DNA from: an uncultured Acidobacteriota bacterium
GTDB taxonomy: Bacteria > Acidobacteriota > Terriglobia > Terriglobales > Acidobacteriaceae
Direction of reading: 5' to 3'
Assembly: GCA_903832475.1 (NCBI GenBank)
Contig: CAILBQ010000541.1
Coordinates: forward strand, 1 to 13,126
DNA: 13,126 nucleotides
The notes beneath the pieces are model-generated. The model made no database searches. It saw nothing but the letters and a program-made list of their open reading frames with translations, and was not told where the DNA came from. This document shows positions 7,254 to 13,126 of this stretch, piece after piece. Positions within the stretch are counted from its first letter, which is position 1, and every line of letters begins with the position of its first letter. A program made the translations under genes and the position numbers.

Positions 7254-8228
7254 ATGAAGAAGATGAATTTTTCTCTGCAACAGGGTCTTGCGGTCGCACT
7301 GGCCGGAGGGCTGTTCTACGCGTGCCTACCTCGGCCGTCCCGCGTGCGAAGAGGGCAGATAGCCATCATCACCGGCGGTTCCAGGGGCTTGGGGCTGGCT
7401 CTGGCGCATCGTTTTGGCGAGGCAGGTGTACGTCTGGTGCTGGCAGCTCAAAACCGTGACGAGTTGGAAAAAGCACAACGTTCACTGCTCGAGTCAGGTT
7501 CGGTTGGGGATGCTCGCGACATTCTGCTTTTTGCCTGTGATCTCACGGATCGCGGGCATGCGGAGCGCTTGATTGAAGCGGCAATGGATGGATTCGGCCA
7601 GCTGGACATTCTGATCAACAACGCCGGGATCATCGAGGTTGGGCCGGTTGAGGACATGTCGGTTGAAGTCTTCGAGCGCACCATGGCGGTCAACTTCTTC
7701 GCCGCTTTGTACGCCACCAAAGCCGCATTGCCATACTTGCTGGGGCGAAACGCAGGAGCCATCGTGAACATTGCTTCGGTCGGCGGCAAAGTAGCGGTTC
7801 CGCACCTGCTGCCCTATGTTGCGGCCAAGTTTGCGCTGACTGGATTTTCAGAAGGGCTGCATGCGGAGATACGCCACAAAGGCGTTCGCGTGACGACAGT
7901 CTGTCCCGGGCTGATGAGAACGGGAGGCGAGGTGCATGCCCACTTCCACGGACAGTCGGAAAAGGAAAGGGCATGGTTCCAGTGGTCGGCGCGGACGCCA
8001 GGTTTGGCGGCGAGCGTGGAGCACGCTGCCAAGACAATTTTTGCCGCAGTGAACGAAGGGCGGGCGGAAATCACAATCACTCCGCAAGCATGGCTGGCCG
8101 CGCGATTCGCCGGCCTAGCACCCGAGACAACGCAAGCCATGAGTGCACTGATCAGCCGGTATTTGCTGCCGGACCCAGCAATGGAACCGAAGACCACCGC
8201 GTCATGGATGCATCAGCCAACCAGCTGA
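7254..8228 (+). CDS. Short-chain dehydrogenase/reductase with N-terminal membrane segment
   Basis: Counted from ATG 7254 the protein has 324 residues. Residues 8-24 form a hydrophobic stretch (LQQGLAVALAGGLFYAC) that probably anchors it to the membrane. The Rossmann core follows: cofactor loop TGGSRGLG 40-47, DL at 96-97, NNAG 122-125, catalytic Ser175, and Tyr188-x3-Lys192 (YVAAK). It is a complete, presumably active classical SDR. Basic Arg68 after the second strand (AAQNRDEL) suggests NADP(H). The substrate cannot be read from the sequence; related anchored SDRs often act on lipids, steroids or ketones. The frame extends to ATG 7137 and ATG 7227, but no upstream start has a clear ribosome binding site, and the segment before 7254 shows no family resemblance, so the exact start is uncertain. 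The C-terminal 60 residues are an extension. Confidence 0.88.
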   Translation: MKKMNFSLQQGLAVALAGGLFYACLPRPSRVRRGQIAIITGGSRGLGLALAHRFGEAGVRLVLAAQNRDELEKAQRSLLESGSVGDARDILLFACDLTDRGHAERLIEAAMDGFGQLDILINNAGIIEVGPVEDMSVEVFERTMAVNFFAALYATKAALPYLLGRNAGAIVNIASVGGKVAVPHLLPYVAAKFALTGFSEGLHAEIRHKGVRVTTVCPGLMRTGGEVHAHFHGQSEKERAWFQWSARTPGLAASVEHAAKTIFAAVNEGRAEITITPQAWLAARFAGLAPETTQAMSALISRYLLPDPAMEPKTTASWMHQPTS

Positions 8229-8340
8229 TCTTAGCGAACGATTCTCTTGATTGATGCGATCGGAGTTGCCTGTGTCAGATTTGATTGCATCGACTCTGCC
8301 TTGCGTTCAAAGTTGCCCGGCAGGGAAGAGATCGTCTCTT

Positions 8341-8378
8341 TGTCCTATATTGGTGATTCGAAGGAAAAAGATAGGACA
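8341..8378 (+). promoter_or_regulatory. Inverted repeat covering the SDR2 ribosome binding site
   Basis: TGTCCTAT (8341-8348) and ATAGGACA (8371-8378) are perfect 8-bp inverted repeats 22 bp apart. The right arm contains the AGGA that serves as Shine-Dalgarno for ATG 8386. A transcript could fold so as to hide the site, or the repeat could be an operator. Just upstream, AAGAGA-tcg-TCTCTT (8326-8340) is a second small hairpin, possibly ending the SDR1 transcript. An 8-bp pair at this spacing is not rare by chance. Confidence 0.3.
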
Positions 8379-8385
8379 GTAAAAC

Positions 8386-9084
8386 ATGGGGCATTTCCTT
8401 GTAGTTGCTGCCAGCAGCGGTATCGGTCAGGCTACCACCAAGCTGCTGCGGGAGGCGGGGCATACCGTCTTCACGACCGCGCGCGATTCCAGCAAAATCG
8501 TGCCTGACGTTGAGCTTGACGCCACCGACTTCGATGCCGTCGACCGCGTGTTTCAACAGGCTGGCATACTTGACGGAGCAGTGAACTGCAGCGGTTCGTT
8601 GTTGCTGCGCGCTGCACATCAAACCAGCAAGGCACAATATCAGTCTGTGATAGATGCATCTTTAACGACGGCTTTTGCCACGGTGCGGGCTGCGGGAAAG
8701 CACATGACGGGCGGTGGCTCGGTAGTATTGATTTCGTCAGCCGCAGCACTGGATGGACTTGCCAACCATGAAGCGATTGCTGCAGCCAAAGCCGGCGTCC
8801 TGGGATTGATGCGCGCTGCAGCAGCCAGTTATGCGGGAATGAATCTTCGCTTCAACGCCGTCGCACCTGGACTGACGGAAACGCCTTTGACCTCATCTCT
8901 GACCGGCAATGCGACGGCGCGGGGAATCTCGGAATCAATGCACGCGCTGGGACGACTCGGCAAACCGGAAGACATTGCGCGCGCCATCGTTTTTCTGCTC
9001 GACCCGGCGAACGACTGGATCACTGGCCAGACAGTGGCTGTCGACGGCGGCCTGTCTCGCGTGCGCCCAAGAAAAAAAGTCTAG
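8386..9084 (+). CDS. SDR-family protein lacking the catalytic tyrosine
   Basis: This 232-residue protein has the classical SDR fold, including the C-terminal PGLTETPLT, HALGRLGKPEDIA and GQTVAVDGGLSR signatures of FabG-like enzymes. Its active-site and cofactor motifs are altered. The glycine motif TGxxxGxG reads VAASSGIG (7-14), so the first Gly is Ala. NNAG reads NCSG (67-70). The catalytic Asn position appears to be Ser92. Ser118 and Lys135 remain, but the YxxxK Tyr is Ile131 (IAAAK), with His128 nearby in NHEAIAAAK. The frame is intact and otherwise well conserved, so this looks like a functional divergent subfamily, not decay. The catalytic outcome, whether altered chemistry or a non-enzymatic role, is unknown. 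ATG 8386 is supported by TAGGA about 9 nt upstream. It follows SDR1 after 157 bp, so it may have its own promoter. Confidence 0.87.
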   Translation: MGHFLVVAASSGIGQATTKLLREAGHTVFTTARDSSKIVPDVELDATDFDAVDRVFQQAGILDGAVNCSGSLLLRAAHQTSKAQYQSVIDASLTTAFATVRAAGKHMTGGGSVVLISSAAALDGLANHEAIAAAKAGVLGLMRAAAASYAGMNLRFNAVAPGLTETPLTSSLTGNATARGISESMHALGRLGKPEDIARAIVFLLDPANDWITGQTVAVDGGLSRVRPRKKV

Positions 9085-9191
9085 TTCATGCATCACGCAG
9101 GCGGCGTACCGCCGACAGAGTGACGCCGAGGTGCTGGTGTCGGGCCCGTCCCCGGTCTCACACAGAAACCGCTTGACTTCGCTGGCGTTGT

Positions 9192-9224
9192 GGCGTCAAT
9201 TGAAGGCTCAAGACAATTGACGCC
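9192..9224 (+). promoter_or_regulatory. 11-bp perfect inverted repeat before the GNAT start
   Basis: GGCGTCAATTG (9192-9202) and CAATTGACGCC (9214-9224) are a perfect 11-bp inverted repeat around an 11-nt loop. The right arm ends 6 bp before GTG 9231, where a Shine-Dalgarno would be expected but is absent. It could be an operator, a translational control hairpin or a late terminator for SDR2; no T-tract follows. A weaker stem GGCGG-cgta-CCGCC at 9100-9113 lies earlier in the same 146-bp gap. No other feature was seen in the gap. Confidence 0.5.
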
Positions 9225-9230
9225 GCCCTC

Positions 9231-10343
9231 GTGAGGCCAGAAATTCAGAGCGATGACAAGATAGAGATTCGCGAAGCAACAGAGCTGGATAATGAGGCTC
9301 TGCTCGCCTTAACGCGTGCAACGCCGATGGGCGGAAAGATAGCTCTGCGCATCGATCGCGAGCCTGATTTTTTCAGACTGCTGAGAGCGCGCGGCGAAGC
9401 CATCGTGTACGTGGCAACGCATGAGGGAGTTATCATCGGTTGTTTGTCCGCCGCGGTGCATGTCGCGTACGTGCGCGGTGCCCTGGAGAAAATTGCGCAC
9501 GTCGGTGATATGAAAGTTCACCCGCAGTTTCGCGGTCGAGGTATAACTCTGCGTCTGATCGGTGTTTTGCAAGTCCGTCTTCAGGCAGAATGCGTGGATG
9601 TCTGCTTCAGTCTGGTTGCCGACGGAAATAAGCCAGTGATGACCATCGCGGAGGGTAAGCACGGAACGCCCGCCCAGGTACAACTTGGCCGTTTTTTCGT
9701 AGAGCAACTCATTCCGTCGCCTTTCGCTGGAAGATCGAAAAAATATGCGATTGAAAGAGCAGCGGAGCAAGATTTGAAGTCCATCGTCACGATCTTGGAT
9801 CAGGTCAGTCGGGACCGTAATTTCTCTCCACGGATCACTGTGGAAGAGATTCGCGAATGCGCGCAGCGTGACCATTCTGCGCCATTCTGCGCTGTGCTGG
9901 TTGCACGCGATGGCGGTCGCATTGTCGCAACGCTTACGGTGGACGACACGCGAAATTTCCGCCAGAATGTCTTGGTTGGTTTGCCGTCTGCCTTGCGCAT
10001 TCTGCTTTTGGTATTGCGCGTCCTGACCTTTCCCATCCCTGGATTCAATGTGCCGAGGTTAGACGCGGAGTTACCGATGCTTTATGTGCGTTACCTGGGT
10101 TGCAAGGCAGGTCACGAGGAAGCATTGCGAGCGCTTCTTTCCCAGGCTCGTAAGCTTGCTTACGAGCAGCGTGTCACGTTTCTTTCGCTGGGCTTGCATG
10201 AACGGGATCCCATGCGCCCTGTGGTCGACGGGATTCTCCGGTTCACTTTTACATCGCGCTCGATGGCCACCAGCGCGATCACGCCGGAACGAGTCAAGAC
10301 TCTTGTCGATCTGATACCGTACGAGGATTTTGCGCTCGTGTAG
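9231..10343 (+). CDS. GNAT acetyltransferase, probably with two GNAT-like halves
   Basis: The 370-residue protein transfers an acyl group, usually acetyl, from acyl-CoA. Residues 10-165 are a standard GNAT domain: IEIREATELD at 11-20, REPDFF 43-48, and motif A at about 90-110 (VGDMKVHPQFRGRGITLRLI), whose Q-x-x-G-x-G/A-type loop RGRG binds the CoA pyrophosphate. Residues 172-345 begin again with a GNAT-like strand (YAIERAAEQDLKSIVTILDQ), include VLVARDGGRIVATLTVDD, and lack a clear CoA loop; this looks like a degenerate second domain with a hydrophobic stretch at 247-266. GTG 9231 is the only plausible standard start before the fold, as TGA at 9201 closes the frame, but it has no Shine-Dalgarno. 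The desaturase gene follows after 21 bp, so both are probably co-transcribed. The acceptor substrate is unknown. Confidence 0.83.
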   Translation: MRPEIQSDDKIEIREATELDNEALLALTRATPMGGKIALRIDREPDFFRLLRARGEAIVYVATHEGVIIGCLSAAVHVAYVRGALEKIAHVGDMKVHPQFRGRGITLRLIGVLQVRLQAECVDVCFSLVADGNKPVMTIAEGKHGTPAQVQLGRFFVEQLIPSPFAGRSKKYAIERAAEQDLKSIVTILDQVSRDRNFSPRITVEEIRECAQRDHSAPFCAVLVARDGGRIVATLTVDDTRNFRQNVLVGLPSALRILLLVLRVLTFPIPGFNVPRLDAELPMLYVRYLGCKAGHEEALRALLSQARKLAYEQRVTFLSLGLHERDPMRPVVDGILRFTFTSRSMATSAITPERVKTLVDLIPYEDFALV

Positions 10344-10350
10344 CAGTCGT

Positions 10351-10367
10351 GAGGGGGGAGATACTTG
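10351..10367 (+). promoter_or_regulatory. Strong ribosome binding site fixing a TTG start
   Basis: GAGGGGGGAG (10351-10360) is followed after 4 nt by TTG 10365, which opens the desaturase frame. The nearest in-frame ATG is 10446, 27 codons later, after a well-formed polar N-terminus and with no comparable site. TTG 10365 is therefore the preferred start. Confidence 0.7.
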
Positions 10368-11351
10368 GAAGCCAGGTTCGATAAAGGCGAGAACGAAAGT
10401 GAAGTTTCCCAGTGGAGGCTTCGTCTTGAAGAACTGCCTCCCCAGATGCGTACGGAAATTCGAAGCTTGTACAAGCTGCGTCCGCTCGCGAATTTGAATC
10501 TGCTGCTCTATCCAGTGTCATGGATAGCATCTATCGAAATGATGGAGAGGTGGCCGACACCACCGGTTCGCCTTGCGGGTATTGTTGTCATTGCGATCTC
10601 AATTCAGGCCATGGGGACACTGATGCATGAGGCCTTGCACGGCAACGTGTTTCGCAACCGGTTCTTGGATCGATGGGTGGGCTTTGCCTGCGGCATACCC
10701 ACGTGCTTCTCTTCTTCAGCGTACAAGGTAACGCATCTCAATCATCATCGTCATACTCGGAGCGAGCGCGACATCGATGAATTCTCTTACTCGTGCAAGA
10801 CCCATCGCCAGTCTCGGGTCCTGTTCTATGCGTCTTTCCTGGTGGGCTCAATTTTGTATATGTTTGTCGTGCCGTTAAAGTCGTATGCCATGGCATCGAG
10901 ACCTATGCGTCGACGCATCGCGATGGAGTATGCCGTAATGATCTTTTGTTACGCAGCGGCGACAGGATGGGCCTTGCGCCTGGGGCATCCAGAATGGCTC
11001 CTGTGGTACTGGATCTACCCAGTCGGCATTGCAGTCTTGCTGTCGAACATACGGGCTCTCGCAGAGCACATGGGAACATCCGGAAAGGGAGACGCGTTTT
11101 CGAAGACGCGGACAACCACCAGCAATCCCGTTGTCTCATTTCTCATGCTCAATCTGAATTATCACCTTGAACATCATCTCTTTCCTGGGATCCCTTGGTA
11201 CAACCTGCCAAAAATCCATCGCCTTCTCCGGCCGATGTACGTATCGCGTGGAGCGGAAATAAGGTCGTCCTATACCGGGTTCGTCCTGCAATGCCTGCGC
11301 AAGAGCCCAGAGCCCTTGCATCGCATTCCATCGGGAAAGGCGAATGCGTGA
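10365..11351 (+). CDS. Membrane fatty acid desaturase family protein
   Basis: The 328-residue integral membrane protein belongs to the non-haem di-iron desaturase/hydroxylase family (FA_desaturase, PF00487), which uses O2 and electrons to introduce double bonds or hydroxyls into acyl chains or related lipids. All three histidine boxes are present: H88-EAL-H92, H124-LN-H127-H128 and H267-LE-H270-H271, the last in the typical NxNYHxEHHLFP setting. An extra conserved His235 lies in RALAEH. Hydrophobic segments lie at about 68-87, 151-170, 186-206 and 210-228. No ferredoxin or cytochrome b5 domain is fused, so an external electron donor is needed. It starts 21 bp after the GNAT stop. Specificity, whether acyl-lipid, acyl-CoA or an unusual substrate, cannot be told from sequence alone. 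The gene ends before a short gap and a convergent tRNA. Confidence 0.93.
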   Translation: MEARFDKGENESEVSQWRLRLEELPPQMRTEIRSLYKLRPLANLNLLLYPVSWIASIEMMERWPTPPVRLAGIVVIAISIQAMGTLMHEALHGNVFRNRFLDRWVGFACGIPTCFSSSAYKVTHLNHHRHTRSERDIDEFSYSCKTHRQSRVLFYASFLVGSILYMFVVPLKSYAMASRPMRRRIAMEYAVMIFCYAAATGWALRLGHPEWLLWYWIYPVGIAVLLSNIRALAEHMGTSGKGDAFSKTRTTTSNPVVSFLMLNLNYHLEHHLFPGIPWYNLPKIHRLLRPMYVSRGAEIRSSYTGFVLQCLRKSPEPLHRIPSGKANA

Positions 11352-11391
11352 CAAGGCCTGCAAGCATGAAGAATTGGCAGACGTTCGATAT

Positions 11392-11403
11392 CTGGCCGGC
11401 CAG
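11392..11403. repeat. 12-bp perfect palindrome CTGGCCGGCCAG
   Basis: A perfect 12-bp palindrome lies in the 141-bp gap between the desaturase stop and the tRNA 3' end. With no loop it is a poor hairpin and unlikely to terminate transcription. It could be a protein-binding dyad or chance. Nothing else was recognised in this gap. Confidence 0.3.
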
Positions 11404-11492
11404 AGCGAGATCCCTCACCACGTCGTCAACCGCCCCACTTCGAACCAGGAGAATGATTTGCGGAACGGCGAGAGATGGTTACAGAAGGGAAT

Positions 11493-11582
11493 TGGCGGAG
11501 GGAGAGGGATTCGAACCCCCGGTACCTTCTCAGGCACAACGGTTTTCAAGACCGCCGGTATCAACCGCTCACCCATCCCTCC
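11493..11582 (-). tRNA. tRNA-Ser, anticodon UGA
   Basis: The minus strand folds as a 90-nt class II tRNA. The acceptor stem GGAGGGA (11582-11576) pairs with TCCCTCC, followed by discriminator G and an encoded CCA (11495-11493). The anticodon loop in GGTCTTGAAAACC carries TGA. A long variable arm (near GTGCCTGAGAAGGTAC) and the T-loop TTCGAAT are present. The long variable arm, discriminator G and anticodon all agree with serine, reading UCN codons, chiefly UCA. Confidence 0.96.
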
Positions 11583-11605
11583 GCGTGAGGAGGTGACCTC
11601 AAAAT

Positions 11606-11611
11606 ATTGTA
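11606..11611 (-). promoter_or_regulatory. -10 element candidate for tRNA-Ser
   Basis: On the minus strand TACAAT (11611-11606) matches five of six -10 bases and lies 23 bp before the mature tRNA 5' end, a normal distance. A -35-like TTGCTG lies 15 bp further upstream, a short spacing. Reading from the DUF1641 gene could also supply transcript. Confidence 0.4.
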
Positions 11612-11691
11612 ACCCAGGGCCATTTGCAGCAAGAATCCCGCGCCCGCGATACTCCAGCGGCGAAGCGAGAAATTCCCACTTTGAACGACCA

Positions 11692-12177
11692 CTATCCCTC
11701 TCCGCATTCCGACGTCTGCGTGTTGAGACGGCATCCTATCTTCTTGAAGAGGCGCAGAATCAAAGCCAATCCCCGCCGATGGTCGGGACTGGTAAAGCCA
11801 AACAGCATAGCAAAGAGCCCCGGAGGGCGCGCGGGGATGGCCTTTTTGTTGCCAAAGGTCTCGGCGACAGATAGGGAGATTCCTTCGAGTAACTCAGGAT
11901 CGACGGAAGCCAGCATTTTGGTCAGGATGATCGCATTGCGCATCGCTCGCACACTGTCCGCGCGGCTGGCCCCCGCCGACAGATCTTCGATCACTTTATC
12001 CTTTGCGCCGAGCAGGCCGCGCAGCAATCCAAGTGTGCCCGACTCATGCAACTCCTGCAGTAGCTCGTAGCTATCCAGCAGCGCGGCGGCATACTCGGTG
12101 GGAGCCTGTTCCAAACGCTCACGCAACTCGCGCTTGTGATCCCGTGGGGCAATTTTAAGTCCGATTGATTGAGCCAT
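11692..12177 (-). CDS. DUF1641 protein, formate dehydrogenase-associated (YrhD-like)
   Basis: The 161-residue soluble helical protein matches the DUF1641 family. Clear marks are ALLDSYELLQELHESGTLGL (residues 32-51) followed by LRGLLGAKDKVIED, a middle RAMRNAIILTKMLASVDPEL, and RPPGLFAMLFGFTSPDHRRG (117-136). Family members, such as YrhD of Bacillus subtilis, are typically encoded beside cytosolic formate dehydrogenase alpha subunits, as here; the molecular role is not known. ATG 12177 lies 10 bp after the stop of the upstream formate dehydrogenase-like gene, with GAGGAAA in between as ribosome binding site, so the two are one operon. It appears full length. The gene ends 109 bp before the tRNA. 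Confidence 0.9.
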   Translation of the reverse strand: MAQSIGLKIAPRDHKRELRERLEQAPTEYAAALLDSYELLQELHESGTLGLLRGLLGAKDKVIEDLSAGASRADSVRAMRNAIILTKMLASVDPELLEGISLSVAETFGNKKAIPARPPGLFAMLFGFTSPDHRRGLALILRLFKKIGCRLNTQTSECGEG

Positions 12178-12187
12178 GCTTTCCTCG

Positions 12188-13126
12188 CTACTTCGCTGTC
12201 ACTTCTTTGGTCTTGATTTGTACAAGGTTTCGCGCACTCGGATTCGTTCCCGGCATGATGTAGCCTTTGTGCTTCCACTTGCGCTCCACCTCGACGCCTA
12301 TCTGTGGGGTGGGATGGCCAAAGCGCGGATTGGTTCGCGGCAACGGACTCTTCGCCTTAGTTCCAGCCAGGTGTGCGAGAACCCGCATGTTTACCGATGT
12401 TTCCTTATAAGCAGGTGTGTGGGTCTGCTTGTCCGTGTGCGTTCCGGTAAGTAAGTTGACGCGCGATTCGACGGAATTGAGAGCCATGTAGAGTTCTTTG
12501 CCCTTGACTCGATCGGTAATCAATGCCTGCACCCGCAGGTTCCCGTAGCGAGATGTTAATTCCACCCACGAGCCATTCTCGACGCCGCGTTCGACTGCCA
12601 GTTCTGGAGAGATTTCCATAAAGGTGCAAGGTACTTTCTCCTTGATACCCGGCGTGCGGTACGTCATGTTTCCTTCGTGGAAATGTTCGAGCATGCGGCC
12701 ATTGTTGAGGTGGAGATCGAAGTCATCGTCCTGCTGATCGGCGGGCTCGGTCCACTCCAGCGGAAATAGATTTGCTTTGCCGTCGGGAAACTTGAATTGC
12801 TTCGTATAGAGCAGCGGTTCATCTTTGCCATCGGGAGCTACCGGCCAGTGCAGCGACTGATAACCTTCGAGACGCTCATAGCTCACACCTGCCATGAGCG
12901 GAGTCAGGCTGGCCACCTCGTCCATGATCTCGGAAGGATGTTTATAGTTCCATCCAGCCCCGAGATGGTTGGCGAGATCCTGCAAAATGATCCAGTCGGG
13001 ACGACTCTCTCCGAGCGGCTCAAATGCCTGGTAAATGCGTTGCACACGCCGCTCCGTATTGGTGAAGGTTCCTTCCTTTTCCAGGCTGGGGCTGGCGGGA
13101 AAAATCACGTCGGCGAAGTGGCAAGA
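12188..13126 (-). CDS. Formate dehydrogenase-like molybdopterin oxidoreductase, C-terminal part
   Basis: The frame is open to the right edge, so the 312 residues seen are only the C-terminal part of a protein usually of 700-1000 residues; the true start is outside the window. The first residues seen (SCHFADVIFPASPSLEKEG, then TFTNTERRVQ) match the late catalytic domain of MopB enzymes of the formate dehydrogenase alpha type. A molydop-binding domain follows at about residues 148-260, with NNGRMLEHFHEGNMT, the family hallmark for holding the bis-MGD cofactor, and SVNMRVL near its end. The enzyme likely oxidises formate to CO2 or acts on a related substrate with Mo or W. The catalytic Cys/Sec and Fe-S motifs are out of view, so activity cannot be confirmed. 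Co-transcription with DUF1641 supports the formate dehydrogenase assignment. Confidence 0.88.
   Translation of the reverse strand, partial: SCHFADVIFPASPSLEKEGTFTNTERRVQRIYQAFEPLGESRPDWIILQDLANHLGAGWNYKHPSEIMDEVASLTPLMAGVSYERLEGYQSLHWPVAPDGKDEPLLYTKQFKFPDGKANLFPLEWTEPADQQDDDFDLHLNNGRMLEHFHEGNMTYRTPGIKEKVPCTFMEISPELAVERGVENGSWVELTSRYGNLRVQALITDRVKGKELYMALNSVESRVNLLTGTHTDKQTHTPAYKETSVNMRVLAHLAGTKAKSPLPRTNPRFGHPTPQIGVEVERKWKHKGYIMPGTNPSARNLVQIKTKEVTAK

Noticed and set aside
7010..7255. 82-codon N-terminal extension of the universal stress protein
   Set aside because: The UspA fold and a good ribosome binding site begin at 7009; the extension is Cys/His-rich with no resemblance and crosses the divergent promoter region.
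11344..11874. Plus-strand frame of 176 codons through the tRNA region
   Set aside because: It crosses the tRNA-Ser gene and runs antisense to DUF1641; no domain is present.
12188..13108. GTG 13108 as start of a 306-residue protein
   Set aside because: The frame continues to the window edge with conserved family residues (SCHFAD) before the GTG, which encodes an internal Val.

Overview
The window looks like chromosomal DNA from a member of the Acidobacteriota, probably class Terriglobia. This rests on gene content only: a TIGR02999-type ECF sigma factor in an operon with a Ser/Thr kinase-TPR membrane protein, next to a large secreted protein built of BACON-like repeats. That combination is typical of the phylum. 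Coding sequences are moderately GC-rich. No insertion sequence, prophage, CRISPR array or origin was seen.

Layout. (1) 1-2540, minus: the N-terminal 846 residues of a very large exported repeat protein that runs off the left edge. It consists of alternating A and B beta-sandwich-like modules with an exact 645-bp (215-residue) period. (2) 2541-2878: a 338-bp divergent intergenic region with nested short inverted repeats close to the sigma gene. (3) 2879-6079, plus: a two-gene operon of ECF sigma factor and kinase-TPR receptor. (4) A strong hairpin at 6097-6126 separates this operon from the convergent tandem-domain universal stress protein gene (6137-7009, minus). (5) 7254-11351, plus: two short-chain dehydrogenases, a double GNAT-like acetyltransferase and a membrane fatty acid desaturase. 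The last two are tightly spaced, with a TTG start supported by a strong Shine-Dalgarno sequence. (6) 11493-11582, minus: tRNA-Ser(UGA) with encoded CCA. (7) 11692-13126, minus: the C-terminal third of a formate dehydrogenase-like molybdopterin enzyme followed by a DUF1641 gene. The enzyme's 5' end lies outside the window.

How the genes may work together. The sigma/kinase pair forms a signalling unit, and the divergent repeat protein is its most obvious candidate target (inference). The SDR-SDR-GNAT-desaturase run could be a small lipid- or acyl-tailoring set, but only the GNAT-desaturase pair has operon-like spacing, and inverted repeats sit in front of SDR2 and GNAT. The formate dehydrogenase and DUF1641 genes form a separate catabolic or redox operon.

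Most worth checking: the regular A/B repeat protein with its divergent sigma/kinase operon; the SDR lacking its catalytic tyrosine; and the 11-bp inverted repeat that occupies the place of a ribosome binding site before the GTG-started acetyltransferase.
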